From NCBI RefSeq assembly GCF_042408735.1, contig NZ_JBHOQV010000150.1, positions 18,928 to 82,927 on the forward strand: a stretch of 64,000 nucleotides of DNA. Reading direction: 5' to 3'. The position numbers and the translations under genes are program-made. Positions within the stretch are counted from its first letter, which is position 1. Each line of letters opens with the position of its first letter. Below, one piece after another: positions 33,552 through 43,140 of this stretch. Origin of the DNA: Thermogemmatispora sp042408735. Its GTDB lineage: Bacteria > Chloroflexota > Ktedonobacteria > Ktedonobacterales > Ktedonobacteraceae. The notes under the pieces are model-generated. The model was not told where the DNA came from and made no database searches. It was given only the letters and a program-made list of their open reading frames with translations.

Positions 33552-34439
33552 CTAGGAGAGCAAGGCCCGCTTGAGGGAGCGAATGCGGACATCGTTGCGG
33601 TCGATGCGACGATAGGCCAGCCATAGCTCGTTGGCGACCGGCTGTGGTGGCTGCCAGAGCACGCGCAAGCGCCCTGCTGCTAGCCAGTCGCCACAGAGAT
33701 AGTCGGGCAGGACGCTGATGCCATAACCCTGCTCAACGGCGCTTCTGATGGCGTGGAGGTCGGGCAGGACCAGCGCTGCCTGAAAGGTGGGGCGGCGCTC
33801 GAAACACTGGAGCCAAAAGCGACGAATAATGGGTAGCTCCGGCCCGTAGCTGACCCAGCGCTGGGCGGCCAACCAGCTCTCGAGCGGCTCCCGCGCTCCT
33901 TCGGCGGCGGCCTCTCTCAGCTCGTCGGGCACCGTCAGAGCGGTCGGTCCAACCAGGATGAAACGTTCGTCGTCCAGGTGGACAAACTCTAGATCGCGCG
34001 AGGCCAGTTGCTGGGTAGCTACCACGGCCTCTAGCCGCCCGTGTTCAAGGTCATTGACCAGGTCAGCGGTCTCGCCAAACTGCAACCAGAGACGGTACGG
34101 GAGCGAGAGCAGACGCCTGAGCAGCTGCTCTTGAAAGTATTCACGCGGCGCCCCGCAGCGCAGGACGGGCGGGCGCTCCTGACCAGCCCCTAACGTTTGG
34201 CTGACCTGCTCCAGGGTCTCGATGGCCTGCACAACCTGGTTGTAGAGTTCTTTGCCACGGGCCGTCGGGATCATCCGCCGCGGCGCGCGCAGAAAGAGCG
34301 GTTCGCCCACGGCGGCCTCCAGAGCCGCCAGGTGCTGCGTCACCGCGGGCTGCGTCAGCAAGAGGGCCCGCGCCGCTCCTGAGACGGTGCCGGCCCGATA
34401 GATGGCGATAAAGCTGCGATACCACTCCAGGTCAACCAT
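33552..34439 (-). CDS. LysR-family transcriptional regulator
   Basis: 295 residues: a winged helix-turn-helix at 1-60 (FIAIYRAGTVSGAARALLLTQPAVTQHLAALE) and a periplasmic-binding-like effector domain from about 90. It would bind DNA as a tetramer and respond to a small ligand. A TATAAA sequence (34452-34447) ends seven bases before the ATG, and no ribosome site exists, so the mRNA may be leaderless. It diverges from the DJ-1 family gene, its probable target. Confidence 0.92.
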   Translation of the reverse strand: MVDLEWYRSFIAIYRAGTVSGAARALLLTQPAVTQHLAALEAAVGEPLFLRAPRRMIPTARGKELYNQVVQAIETLEQVSQTLGAGQERPPVLRCGAPREYFQEQLLRRLLSLPYRLWLQFGETADLVNDLEHGRLEAVVATQQLASRDLEFVHLDDERFILVGPTALTVPDELREAAAEGAREPLESWLAAQRWVSYGPELPIIRRFWLQCFERRPTFQAALVLPDLHAIRSAVEQGYGISVLPDYLCGDWLAAGRLRVLWQPPQPVANELWLAYRRIDRNDVRIRSLKRALLS

Positions 34440-34650
34440 AAATTTATTTATACATATCCCCAGAAAGACTATTTGCTTTATAGCTCAGCCAGGGCATAGA
34501 ATGCCAGCGGAGCGGCGCGACCAGGGACTGCAGAGGACATGCAGCGCTTCCGTCGGGTGCGCGCCGCTCAGTCCTGGCCGGCGGCCTTTTTCGCCGGGCC
34601 GAGCACAGCTTGCCGCCCAGGCTGGCCAGGCCAAGTCAGGTCAGGCAAAG

Positions 34651-34670
34651 CAAGACAAGACAAGACAAGA
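34651..34670. repeat. (CAAGA)4 simple repeat
   Basis: Four direct CAAGA copies lie directly before the AAGGAG ribosome site of the DJ-1 family gene, so length variation here could tune translation. Confidence 0.75.
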
Positions 34671-34686
34671 AAGGAGTGATTACTTC

Positions 34687-35355
34687 GTGGCTCAAGCGCG
34701 CCACATTTTGATAGTGGTGACCGGTCACGACCGCATCGACGATGAGCACCGGACCGGCATCTGGTTTGAGGAATTCGCCGTTCCCTATCAGGCTTTTAAA
34801 GAGCAGGGCTGGCAGATCACGGTTGCCAGTCCGCGCGGTGGCAGCGTGCCCGTTGACCCGCGCAGCGAACCCCAGGGGGAAGAGGCCCAGAAGTATGCGG
34901 AGGCGCGAGCCCAGCTTCACAACACCCGTCCTCTGGCCGGCCTGAGGGCCGCCGACTATGACGCCATCTTCCTGCCAGGCGGGCACGGAGTGATGTTTGA
35001 TCTGGCTGAGGATACGACACTCCACCACCTGCTCGGCGACTTCGAGCAGCAGGGAAAGGTCATCGCCGCCGTCTGTCATGGTCCGGCGGGCCTGGTCGGA
35101 GCCAAGCGCGCCGACGGCCAGCCGCTGGTGGCGGGCAAAACCATCACGGCCTTCACCGATGAGGAGGAGCGCGCTACAGGACTGGACAAGTTCATGCCCT
35201 TCCTGCTGGAGAGCCGCCTGCGCGAGCTAGGGGCGAACTTCGTGACGCGCCCCAACTGGTCCGACCACGTTGAGCGCGATGGACGGCTGATCACGGGCCA
35301 GAATCCCCAGTCGAGCGCCAGTATTGCAAGGGCCGTGATCGAGGCCCTGAGCTGA
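34687..35355 (+). CDS. DJ-1/PfpI family protein, Hsp31-like
   Basis: 222 residues of the class I glutamine-amidotransferase-like DJ-1/PfpI superfamily. The nucleophile elbow AAVCHGPAGL contains Cys130, and an acidic partner lies in TGIWFEEFAVPY. The opening ILIVVTGHD and the ASPRGGSVPVDPRS segment are typical of Hsp31/HchA-like chaperones and glyoxalase III. It probably detoxifies methylglyoxal or repairs glycation. The start is GTG 34687, with AAGGAG ten bases upstream; the longer frame is non-coding. It diverges from the LysR gene. Confidence 0.88.
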   Translation: MAQARHILIVVTGHDRIDDEHRTGIWFEEFAVPYQAFKEQGWQITVASPRGGSVPVDPRSEPQGEEAQKYAEARAQLHNTRPLAGLRAADYDAIFLPGGHGVMFDLAEDTTLHHLLGDFEQQGKVIAAVCHGPAGLVGAKRADGQPLVAGKTITAFTDEEERATGLDKFMPFLLESRLRELGANFVTRPNWSDHVERDGRLITGQNPQSSASIARAVIEALS

Positions 35356-35448
35356 GGCAGGTTGCCAGGCAGAGGGCGTGCCCAGCTCTCGCCTCTGAGC
35401 GAGCAGGCGCGCCCTTCCTCTTTTTTTGTTTTGTCTGCCTGCTCCGCC

Positions 35449-35949
35449 TCAGACTTTGCCGGCCCGCCGACGGCGCTGCTCGGCCATCTTGCGCCGATGC
35501 TCCAGGCGTCGGCGGCGACGCTCGCGGCGGCGGGCCGCCTCTTGCGCTGGATCGATTTCCTTTGTTGTCCCGATCTGGCCATTCTCCGGGCCCTGGTCGC
35601 CGCTGGCAGCCACGCCTCCCGTGCCTGCGCTCTGGGAGGAAGCGGCCCGCCCTCGGGTGGCCATGCGCACCACCATTACCGCCAGCACCAGGGAGATGAT
35701 CAACAAGGCAAAAGAGGCGCCGAACAGGTAGGGAGCCATCCAGGAGGGCAGGAGCGTCGTTCTGGCCACGGCGCTAATAAAGAAGACTAGCGCCAGCAGC
35801 AGGTACTCACTGCCCGTGAGAATGTTGACCTGCCTGAGCGGGCGCACTCCTGGCTGAGCGCGCAACCGACGGCGCCCGACAACCAGATTATACCCTCCCA
35901 GGGCGACAAAGAAGAGGCCAAAGATCACAAGAATACGTGGATCATTCAT
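35449..35949 (-). CDS. Small membrane protein with Arg-rich C-terminus, unknown function
   Basis: 166 residues with three hydrophobic segments (about 5-24, 47-66 and 71-95). A Ser/Gly linker and a very basic tail (AARRRERRRRRLEHRRKMAE) follow, which should lie in the cytoplasm and could touch nucleic acid or acidic lipids. I do not recognise the family. It starts 42 bases after the neighbouring membrane gene ends, so the two are probably one operon. No convincing ribosome site is seen. Confidence 0.65.
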   Translation of the reverse strand: MNDPRILVIFGLFFVALGGYNLVVGRRRLRAQPGVRPLRQVNILTGSEYLLLALVFFISAVARTTLLPSWMAPYLFGASFALLIISLVLAVMVVRMATRGRAASSQSAGTGGVAASGDQGPENGQIGTTKEIDPAQEAARRRERRRRRLEHRRKMAEQRRRRAGKV

Positions 35950-35991
35950 AAGTACACGTACCCAATCCGCAGATTAATCTTTCTTTCGTAC

Positions 35992-37548
35992 CTATGCCTT
36001 GGGACTTGCGGCGCGATGAGCCTCGGCGACAGGAGCAACCCGCAACGCCCGCGCGCGCTCATATTGCCAGCGCAGAGCCAGCGCTAGCAGCAGGGAGAGC
36101 AACGGCCCGGTAGCAAGATTCAGGCTGAAGGTCAGTGGATCGAGGATGCGCAACGTACGGAGCGGCAGAGCGATATCGGCATGGGGAATCTGCAGCAGGC
36201 CAGCCAGTCCCTGAAAGACCCAGAGATCGGGAGCCAGGACCAGGGCCAGGCCCAGCCAGGCCATCAGCAAGAGATAGCGTGGCCAGTCTGGCAGCGGCCT
36301 CTCTTCGGCGGGGCTGTCCGCGGTCGCCGGCGTCTCGCGACCATAGGTGCTCAGGAGGAGCAAAGCCAGGGCCGCCCCATTGAGGATCAACGGCTCCAGG
36401 GCCAGGACATCGAACATGCTTCCATTGCCGAGGAAGAGAGGAATGCGCCACAGAAGCGAGAAAATGATCAGAGCGGCGTCGGGGCGGCTCAGATCAATAT
36501 GAATAGGTACCTGCCAGGGCAAGAGCGCCGACAAGAGGCGCAGCGTTGGAAAAGGTCCGGGGGCAAACTGATAGAGCACGAACATGGCATCATAGGCCGC
36601 CGCGAAGAGGTAGCCCACCACCGTCGGCAGCAGCGCCAGGAGCAAAATCGCGATGGCATAGCTCACCAGGGATCGGCGGACCGGCTTCGCAGCGGCCACC
36701 TGTCCCACAGCTTCCGCCGGCTCCTCGTCTGATCCCTGCTCTGCTCCCTCTGCCTGGTCTTCCTCGCTCTCCTCAGGCCCTTCGTCGACAACTGGCCTCA
36801 CCGCCTCGTTCGAGCCGGCAGAGGCCTTCACCTCTCCCCGCCTCTCCCCCTCTGGCCCACCTTCTCCGGCCTCAAGCGCAAGCACCTGGGACGCCTCGTC
36901 AACCTCGGCTGCCTCTTCCGCCTGCAGCGCTTCCGCCCCGGCTTCTCCGGCGGACCCAGACCGATCTCCGCCCTCATCGGACGAGGAGTTGGCCGCGCGG
37001 GCCGGCAGTGGGCGCAGGGGAGCAAAGGCTAAATGACCAAGCACAGCCCCCACCACGCTCAGCAGCAAAGCGAAGAGGGTGACCAGACCCCAGGTGCTCA
37101 AAAAGGCCAGGCGCAGCTCAGCCTGAGTCAAGAGGGTTGACAGCACCGCCGGGTAGGTCAAAGCGGCCCCCAGGTGGCAGAGCGCCAGAATGGTCCCCGC
37201 CAGCGCCGCTTCCAGCAGACCGGGACGCTGCAGGGTGCGCAGCTTGCGAATGGCCGTCACCAGCAGCCCGCAGCCCGGCGCCGCCAGCACCGCGATGGGC
37301 ACCAGAGCAGTCGAGGGCTGGACACTCAGGCGCGCAATGATGGCGAAGAGCACTCCAGCCACCGCCAGCACCTCCACCGCCAGCCAATCGGGGCCGGCTT
37401 TTTCCCGCCTCCGCTCCTCTCTCTGGGCCGCGGAGGCCGCCGGTGGTGCATCAGCCACCGTTTCCTTAACCTTCAGCTCCTCCTCGAGAGCAGCCGCCGG
37501 CTCCTGAGGGACCGTGGCAGGCTGCTCAGAACGTTCGGATTCTTGCAT
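35992..37548 (-). CDS. Polytopic membrane protein with acidic central loop, unknown function
   Basis: 518 residues. After a charged N-terminal tail (1-45), hydrophobic segments at about 55-150 are followed by a long acidic loop of about 100 residues rich in Glu, Ala and Gly (for example EGPEESEEDQAEGAEQG). Further hydrophobic segments then run from about 290 to 505. I do not recognise a family; a transport or septum role is possible but unsupported. ATG 37548 is chosen, with GAGGAG 12 bases upstream; the frame further upstream runs into the TnpB remnant region. It leads the following small membrane gene. Confidence 0.7.
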   Translation of the reverse strand: MQESERSEQPATVPQEPAAALEEELKVKETVADAPPAASAAQREERRREKAGPDWLAVEVLAVAGVLFAIIARLSVQPSTALVPIAVLAAPGCGLLVTAIRKLRTLQRPGLLEAALAGTILALCHLGAALTYPAVLSTLLTQAELRLAFLSTWGLVTLFALLLSVVGAVLGHLAFAPLRPLPARAANSSSDEGGDRSGSAGEAGAEALQAEEAAEVDEASQVLALEAGEGGPEGERRGEVKASAGSNEAVRPVVDEGPEESEEDQAEGAEQGSDEEPAEAVGQVAAAKPVRRSLVSYAIAILLLALLPTVVGYLFAAAYDAMFVLYQFAPGPFPTLRLLSALLPWQVPIHIDLSRPDAALIIFSLLWRIPLFLGNGSMFDVLALEPLILNGAALALLLLSTYGRETPATADSPAEERPLPDWPRYLLLMAWLGLALVLAPDLWVFQGLAGLLQIPHADIALPLRTLRILDPLTFSLNLATGPLLSLLLALALRWQYERARALRVAPVAEAHRAASPKA

Positions 37549-37689
37549 GCAGACGCTCAGCTCCTCATGGACAATCTGCCAGGATAGTAGCACATCGGGG
37601 GCAGAGCGACAAGGGGCAGACTCCAGCGCAGATGAGAAGGCAAGCGAGCAAGCAGACAACAAGCGGAGAGCCGTAGCTACCCGCCCAGC

Positions 37690-38165
37690 TACGAAGACGG
37701 CAGAACTTTTTGCACAAGGTGACGACGGTGCTCGCAAGCACCAGGCGAGCGACCGTCATGGAAGACCTGCGAGTGCGAGGCATGGCGCAGAAACGCGCGT
37801 TGGCGCGAGCCATTTCGGACATGGGGTTTGGCGAGTTTGGGCCAGGGCCGACGGACAAGTACGCGTGGTATGGTTCGCAGCTCATCGGAGCGCCGCGGCT
37901 TTATGCGAGCGGCAAGACGTGTCCGGCGTGTGGGGACGTGCTAAGCGAGTTGCCATTGTCGGTGCGGGCGCGAACGTGCCCGGCGTGCGGCACGCGGCAG
38001 GACCGCGACATCAAGGCAGCGAACAATCGTTTGAGAATCGGTACCGCGAGTTCCGCGGGAAGTCACGCCTGTGGAGATCCCGGTGGCGGGGCGGCCTTGG
38101 GCTGCTCGTCATGGGTCGCGGAAGCAGGAGGCGAGAAGTGGTGATCATTTGTCGATGAATTGCAG
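37690..38165 (+). pseudogene. Truncated, frameshifted TnpB (IS200/IS605-type) remnant
   Basis: The C-terminal third of a TnpB is readable: RRQNFLHKVTTVLA, then EDLRVRGMAQ, ARAISDMGFGEF, KYAWYGSQLI, KTCPACGDVLSELPLS, RTCPACG and DRDIKAANN. After this the frame shifts by one, and the usual tail (VTPVEIPVAG, then RKQEA) continues in another frame. The N-terminal RuvC part is missing. So this is a relic, not an active nuclease. It belongs to a different TnpB lineage from the remnant at 21600, judging by the zinc-ribbon spacing. Confidence 0.85.
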
Positions 38166-38225
38166 AACGGTCACGAGAGTCTGGCCAGACCTGGTCAGGT
38201 CTGGCCAGGGGAAGGCAGCCTTTGC

Positions 38226-39065
38226 TCAGCCCTGGCCCGTTCCTGGGAACGAGATAATAGCGCTCACCACCTCCGTACCTGGTACCGCCAGCCCCCCTTG
38301 ATCCTCCACCAGCCAGTCCTTGAGAAAGGCGCGCAGTTCGCGGCGCGTCGCCTCGTCGTCGGGCAGGAGCTGCTGCTCTAGCATCTCCTCGACAGCATCG
38401 TCGAGCGAGGGATAGCGCAGCGAAAGCGGCGTCCTGACAATCTCTACGTTCGCATAAATCCCCATCTCAAAGAGGACATCCAGCAGGTGGATGTAGGACG
38501 GCGAGCTGGCCCGCTCCGTGCCATGAAAATGGCGCCAGACAGGGGCCGTGAACTCATCGAGGTGCTGGGCGCGCATATAGATATAGCAGGTTCGGCGGGC
38601 CGCGGAGCGCAGCTTCTCGACAAAAGGCACCACCTCGCGAATCGGGTAGAGCACGTGGCTGCAGAGCACCAGATCGGCGCGCAGATCGCTGGGGGCTGCT
38701 TCCCAGGTCGATTGAATCGCCACAATGTTGTGCACGCCGCCCTCCTGGGCTTCCTGGCGCAGGTAGCCCAGCATGGTGGCATTTGGCTCGACGGCGTAGA
38801 CCACCCGCACCAGCGGCGCCACAGCCAGAGCGAAGCGCCCTGTTCCGGCTCCGACGTCCAGAACGCTCAGCGTTGGCTCAAGCTCCTGGCGCAGGCGCAG
38901 AAACAAGGGATCGCTGCTTCCCCTCTCGCGCGTACTGCGGTGGAAAAAGCGCGCGCGCCGGTCCCAGTAATCGGCGCTGGAGCGTCCCAGGCGGGCATAG
39001 ATAGCCTCCATCTGCCGCGCGCGCGCATCATGAATGGCGTACCAGCGTTCGATAGCACTCTCCAT
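38226..39065 (-). CDS. Class I SAM-dependent methyltransferase
   Basis: 279 residues. Motif I is VLDVGAGTGRFALAV (about 89-103), the ribose-binding acidic residue is in VVYAVEPNATML, and motif post-II DLVLCSHVLYPI follows. The N-terminal 60 residues are helical and basic. The substrate is unknown. It follows coxG by 84 bases on the same strand and may be read from the cox operon. Its relation to CO dehydrogenase maturation is unproven. Confidence 0.85.
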   Translation of the reverse strand: MESAIERWYAIHDARARQMEAIYARLGRSSADYWDRRARFFHRSTRERGSSDPLFLRLRQELEPTLSVLDVGAGTGRFALAVAPLVRVVYAVEPNATMLGYLRQEAQEGGVHNIVAIQSTWEAAPSDLRADLVLCSHVLYPIREVVPFVEKLRSAARRTCYIYMRAQHLDEFTAPVWRHFHGTERASSPSYIHLLDVLFEMGIYANVEIVRTPLSLRYPSLDDAVEEMLEQQLLPDDEATRRELRAFLKDWLVEDQGGLAVPGTEVVSAIISFPGTGQG

Positions 39066-39149
39066 TGCTTCCTTTCCTTGCCGCTTGCTCGCTATCCACC
39101 CCAGCGCCAGACCTGGGTCTGAACAAGTGGAGGCTGGCTGGTCCTGGCA

Positions 39150-39608
39150 CTAGGAGGTGGCACTGGCACCAGGCTCCAGTTTGGTCTTGAGGCACGAGAA
39201 GAACTGACCAGTCAGCTTCTCGGCGGTCCCCTGCAAGAGGCGCGCTCCCACGCTGGCGATCGTGCCGCTCACAAGCACCTTGGCCTCCCAGTCCATGCGC
39301 GTCTGGTTGCTATCGACGGCGGTCAGGCGCATATCGCCGGCCAGCTCGACGGCGCTGCCCGGCGCCTTACCACGCGCCTTGACTACCATATGGTCAGGCT
39401 CGTGCATTTCGGGCCGCGTGACGTCCAGGGTGAATCTGGCCTTGACGGCCCCGATGCCGACGCTGACTACGGCTTTCCAGTGCTCCTCTCCGAGCACTTC
39501 AAGGCTCTGGAAGCCGGGGGCGCATTCGGCGACCTTGTTAACATCGAGGAGGAAGGCCCAGACCTTGTCGATCGGGGCGGCGATGGTCTGCGAACCAGAG
39601 AAATCCAT
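39150..39608 (-). CDS. coxG: CoxG-like SRPBCC family protein
   Basis: 152 residues of the CO dehydrogenase subunit G (CoxG/SRPBCC) family: MDFSGSQTIAAPIDKVWAFLLDVNKVAECAPG at the start and LVSGTIASVGARLLQGTAEKL near the end. In CO oxidisers CoxG helps anchor CO dehydrogenase to the membrane and delivers quinone. It lies nine bases after xdhC and downstream of coxMSL. Confidence 0.92.
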   Translation of the reverse strand: MDFSGSQTIAAPIDKVWAFLLDVNKVAECAPGFQSLEVLGEEHWKAVVSVGIGAVKARFTLDVTRPEMHEPDHMVVKARGKAPGSAVELAGDMRLTAVDSNQTRMDWEAKVLVSGTIASVGARLLQGTAEKLTGQFFSCLKTKLEPGASATS

Positions 39609-39617
39609 AGCGACCTG

Positions 39618-40601
39618 TCACCTTTCGTGTGTTGCGTGTGCCTCCGACGCGAGATAGCCCTGCGGGTCGCGTTCGAAGAGCCGCTTGCAGGCGGGACAGC
39701 AGAAATAGAACACCTGTCCCTGATAGATGCTCCGTTGCCTGGCGGCGGCTACCTCTACTATCATACCACAGACGGGATCAACAGCGGTCGCCGGCGCCGC
39801 CTCTGAGGCCGAGGGCGACGATCCTGCCGCTGCTGGCCCAGGCTCCTGTTCTTGCCCTCGCCCTGGTTGGCGTCGGCGCACCTGGATCAGTTCGGCCAGA
39901 ATGCTGGCGGCGATCTCCTCGGGGGTGACTGCCCCCAGATCAAGACCGGCCGGGGCATGCAGGCGCGCCAGAGCGCGCTCCTCCAGGCCGGCTTCCCGCA
40001 GGTATTGGCGACAGGCCTCGGCCCTGCGACGGCTGCCGACCATGCCGATGTACCAGGCGGGACTGCGCAAGGCCCGGACCAGAGCCTCCTCATCATACTC
40101 GCCATGTGTGGCCACCAGGACGGCGCTGCGCTCGTCGGGCTGCATACTGAGGAGGCCGCTTTCATCGAGGCGCACGACACTAAAGTTCAACACGGGAGCC
40201 AGGCGCGCCAGGGCGACCACCACCGGCGAGGCTCCGACCAGAAAGAGGCGTGGCGGCGGTAAATGTGGTTCCATGTAGATGTCTAGAATCCCTCCGCTGC
40301 TACAGGTCATTGGGAAGACACGCAGGCCGGGACCGGAGCGCGCGAGGCCGGCCTCCGGCCCACCCAGGCGCAAAAGATAGGGATCGCCCCCCTCGTGGAG
40401 CAGCCGCAGGGCTTCGCGCACGACTACCGGCTGGGCGCAGCTACCACCGATCCAGCCGGTGAGGCTGCCATCAGCCTGGATCAAGGCCCGGGCCCCGGGC
40501 TTAGCCGAGGTCGGTCGCTCACACCAGACGACGGTTGCCAATACAAAAGGTTTGCCCGCTTGCTCCAGACGCTGAGCTAACTTGAGCACATTCTCAGGCA
40601 T
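39618..40601 (-). CDS. XdhC/CoxI-family molybdenum cofactor maturation protein with C-terminal YHS domain
   Basis: 327 residues. Residues 10-75 form the XdhC/CoxI N-terminal domain (FVLATVVWCERPTSAKPGA, then GGSCAQPVV). Residues 115-240 are an XdhC Rossmann-like C-terminal domain (LFLVGASPVV, then VGSRRRAE). Residues 270-316 are a YHS metal-binding domain (DPVCGMIVE, then FYFCCPACKRLF). XdhC proteins insert sulfurated molybdopterin into enzymes such as CO dehydrogenase. The YHS fusion may bring a metal, plausibly copper, to form the Mo-Cu site; this is inference. It is between coxL and coxG. Confidence 0.9.
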   Translation of the reverse strand: MPENVLKLAQRLEQAGKPFVLATVVWCERPTSAKPGARALIQADGSLTGWIGGSCAQPVVVREALRLLHEGGDPYLLRLGGPEAGLARSGPGLRVFPMTCSSGGILDIYMEPHLPPPRLFLVGASPVVVALARLAPVLNFSVVRLDESGLLSMQPDERSAVLVATHGEYDEEALVRALRSPAWYIGMVGSRRRAEACRQYLREAGLEERALARLHAPAGLDLGAVTPEEIAASILAELIQVRRRQPGRGQEQEPGPAAAGSSPSASEAAPATAVDPVCGMIVEVAAARQRSIYQGQVFYFCCPACKRLFERDPQGYLASEAHATHER

Positions 40602-40762
40602 ACCGTTTCCCTCCGGGCAGCCAGCCGGTCCCGGCGACCGGCGTGGGGCGGGAACAGGGCGGATCGCACGATCCGCGCTGCCCGTCCCTGGCTGACCCCG
40701 ATCGCCGGTCCGACGGCTGGGCTGCCTTCAGCCACCTACCTGGTGAGCCTGCCCAGGCCAGC

Positions 40763-43138
40763 CTAGGCCGTGGCCAGCCCTTTCTCCTTGAGAATGGCCC
40801 AGACCTTCCAGGGGGTAATGGGAATGTCGATGTGACGTACACCAACGTGTGCCAGGGCATCGACGACAGCGTTGGCGATGGCCTGGGGGGCCCCAACGGT
40901 CGGCGACTCCCCCACTCCCTTGGCTCCGATAGGATGATGGGGTGAGGGGGTAACCGTGCGCTCCGTCTCCCAACGCGGCGTCTCCATCGCGGTGGGGATC
41001 AGGTAGTCCTGGAAATTGCTTCCCAGAACATTGCCATTCTCATCGTAAGCCAGTTGCTCGTAGAGAGCCGGCGCCAGCCCCTGCGTCAAGCCACCATGGA
41101 TCTGCCCTTCGACAATCATCGGGTTGATGACCGTGCCGCAATCGTCGACGGCCAGGAAGCGGCGAATGTGCACTTCGCCGGTACCGCGATCGATGTCAAC
41201 AACGCAGATGTAGCTGCCGAAGGGATAGGTCAGATTGGGCGGATCATAATAGTTGACGGCCTCCAGGCCCGGCTCCAGATAGGGCGGGCAATTGGTGTAG
41301 GCGGCAAAGGCAATCTCCTGGATGGTTTTGCCCTTGCCCGGGCTGCCTCGCACATAGAAGCGGCCCGGCTCCCACTCCAGATCTTCCTCGCCTACTTCGA
41401 GCAGGTAGGCGGCGATCTTGCGGGCCTTATCCCGGATCTTGCGCGCGGCCACGGCGGTAGCGGCCCCACCGACGGGCGTGCTGCGGCTGGCATAGGTGCC
41501 CAGGCCGTAGGGAGCGGTGTCGGTATCTCCGTGCTCGACGTCGACGTCGTCGGGCGAGATGCCCAGCTCGGCCGCGATAATCTGGGCAAAGGTTGTCTCG
41601 TGACCCTGACCCTGGGTCTGAACCCCGATGCGGGCCAGAACCTTGCCGGTAGGATGGACGCGGATCTCGCAGCTATCAAACATCTGGATGCCAGCGATGT
41701 CGAAGTGCTTACCGGGACCAGCGCCGACGATCTCGGTGAAGGAGGAGATACCGATCCCCATTAGCTCTCCACGGGCCCGCTTCTCGGCCTGCTCACGCCT
41801 CAGTTCCTCATAGCCGATCTTCTCCATGGCCAGGCGCAAAGCCCGCTCGTAGTTGCCGCTATCGTAGGTCCAGCCCAGGGCCGAGCGATAGGGGAAAGCT
41901 TCGGGCTTGATGAAGTTCTGCAGGCGAATCTCGGCTGGATCTTTGCCGGCCTCGCGCGCCAGGGTATCCATCATGCGCTCGATCAGATAGGAGGCCTCGG
42001 TGACGCGGAAGGAACAGCGGTAGGCGATGCCGCCGGGGGCCTTGTTGGTGTGCACGGCATCGACGGCGACATGGGCGTGCTTGAAGTCATAGGAGCCGGT
42101 GCAGATATGGAAGAGGCCGGCGGGAAACCTGGTCGGCTGGGCCGCCGCATCGAAGGCTCCGTGGTCGGCCAGCGTATAGACACGCAGGGCCTTGACGGTG
42201 CCATCCTTATCGGCGGCAATCTCGGCGTGAATGTGATAGTCGCGCGCGAAGCCGGTACTGGTCAGGTTCTCGGTGCGGTCCTCGATCCATTTGACTGGCC
42301 TGCCGGTCTTGAGGGCGGCCACTACGGCACAGACGTAGCCAGGATAGACGGGGACCTTATTGCCGAAGCCACCGCCGACATCGGGCGAGATGATGCGGAT
42401 GCGATGCTCGGGCAGGCCGGAGACGATGGCGAAGAGGGTACGATGGGCGTGCGGCGCCTGCGAGGTCATCCAGACGGTGAGTTTGCCGGTGGCCGTGTTG
42501 TAGTCGGCCACGCAGCCGCAGGTCTCGATGGGCGCCGGATGGATGCGCGGAACGTACATGTCCTGACGCACGACGATGCCATTCCGCTCAGCCTCGGCAA
42601 AAGCGGCATCGGTGGCAGCGCGGTCGCCGGTCTCCCAGTGGTAGATCTGGTTCGTCGGCTGGCGATCCTTCTTGTCGGGACGCAGCAGAGGAGCGTCGGG
42701 CGCCAGGGCCTTGTGAGGATCGACGACAACGGGCAGCGGCTCGTAGTCGACCTCGACGGCGGCCACTCCATCGGCGGCAGCGTAGCGGCTCTCGGCCACG
42801 ACAAAGGCCACCTCTTGCATCTGGTAGAGGACGCGATCGACGGCCAGCACGGCCTCGCTATCGCCGGACAAGGTCGGCATCCAGGCCAGGCCGGCGGCCT
42901 CCAGGTCCTTGCCGGTGATGATTGCCACCACACCCGGCACCTGCAGGGCCTTGCTGGTGTCGATGCCTTTGATGAGGGCATGGGCATAGGGGCTGCGCAC
43001 GATATCGCCGTAGAGCATGCCCGGTAGCTGGATGTCGTCGACGTAGTTGCCTTTCCCCCGAATAAAGCGGGCGTCCTCCTTGCGCTTGTAAGGCTCTCCC
43101 AGACCGTGTAGCTGCGGTCCACCTGTGGTAGTTGTCAT
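40763..43138 (-). CDS. coxL: Aerobic carbon monoxide dehydrogenase large subunit, form I
   Basis: 791 residues of the molybdopterin hydroxylase family. The active-site loop reads AYRCSFR at 372-378, the hallmark of form I CoxL; Cys375 would hold copper in the Mo-S-Cu centre. The catalytic glutamate is Glu744 in GVGES. Cofactor-binding segments DVGGGFGNK and QGQGHETTFAQ are intact. It oxidises CO with water to CO2, passing electrons through CoxS and CoxM to the respiratory chain. It begins two bases after coxS. Length is normal (about 800). Confidence 0.97.
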   Translation of the reverse strand: MTTTTGGPQLHGLGEPYKRKEDARFIRGKGNYVDDIQLPGMLYGDIVRSPYAHALIKGIDTSKALQVPGVVAIITGKDLEAAGLAWMPTLSGDSEAVLAVDRVLYQMQEVAFVVAESRYAAADGVAAVEVDYEPLPVVVDPHKALAPDAPLLRPDKKDRQPTNQIYHWETGDRAATDAAFAEAERNGIVVRQDMYVPRIHPAPIETCGCVADYNTATGKLTVWMTSQAPHAHRTLFAIVSGLPEHRIRIISPDVGGGFGNKVPVYPGYVCAVVAALKTGRPVKWIEDRTENLTSTGFARDYHIHAEIAADKDGTVKALRVYTLADHGAFDAAAQPTRFPAGLFHICTGSYDFKHAHVAVDAVHTNKAPGGIAYRCSFRVTEASYLIERMMDTLAREAGKDPAEIRLQNFIKPEAFPYRSALGWTYDSGNYERALRLAMEKIGYEELRREQAEKRARGELMGIGISSFTEIVGAGPGKHFDIAGIQMFDSCEIRVHPTGKVLARIGVQTQGQGHETTFAQIIAAELGISPDDVDVEHGDTDTAPYGLGTYASRSTPVGGAATAVAARKIRDKARKIAAYLLEVGEEDLEWEPGRFYVRGSPGKGKTIQEIAFAAYTNCPPYLEPGLEAVNYYDPPNLTYPFGSYICVVDIDRGTGEVHIRRFLAVDDCGTVINPMIVEGQIHGGLTQGLAPALYEQLAYDENGNVLGSNFQDYLIPTAMETPRWETERTVTPSPHHPIGAKGVGESPTVGAPQAIANAVVDALAHVGVRHIDIPITPWKVWAILKEKGLATA

Positions 43139-43140
43139 CG

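Noticed and set aside
34651..34670. Short direct repeats as a CRISPR array
   Set aside because: CAAGA units are contiguous with no spacers; the GCAGA repeat at 30181 is likewise simple.
37710..38144. Intact small TnpB or accessory nuclease
   Set aside because: It lacks the RuvC-containing N-terminal two thirds and is frameshifted before the normal tail.
39618..40601. Separate YHS gene downstream of xdhC
   Set aside because: The frame is continuous from the XdhC domain through a Pro/Ala linker into the YHS domain, with no internal start or stop.
42050..43027. 325-codon plus-strand open frame rich in Gly and Asp
   Set aside because: Exact antisense of coxL; the coxL translation has complete cofactor and active-site motifs.
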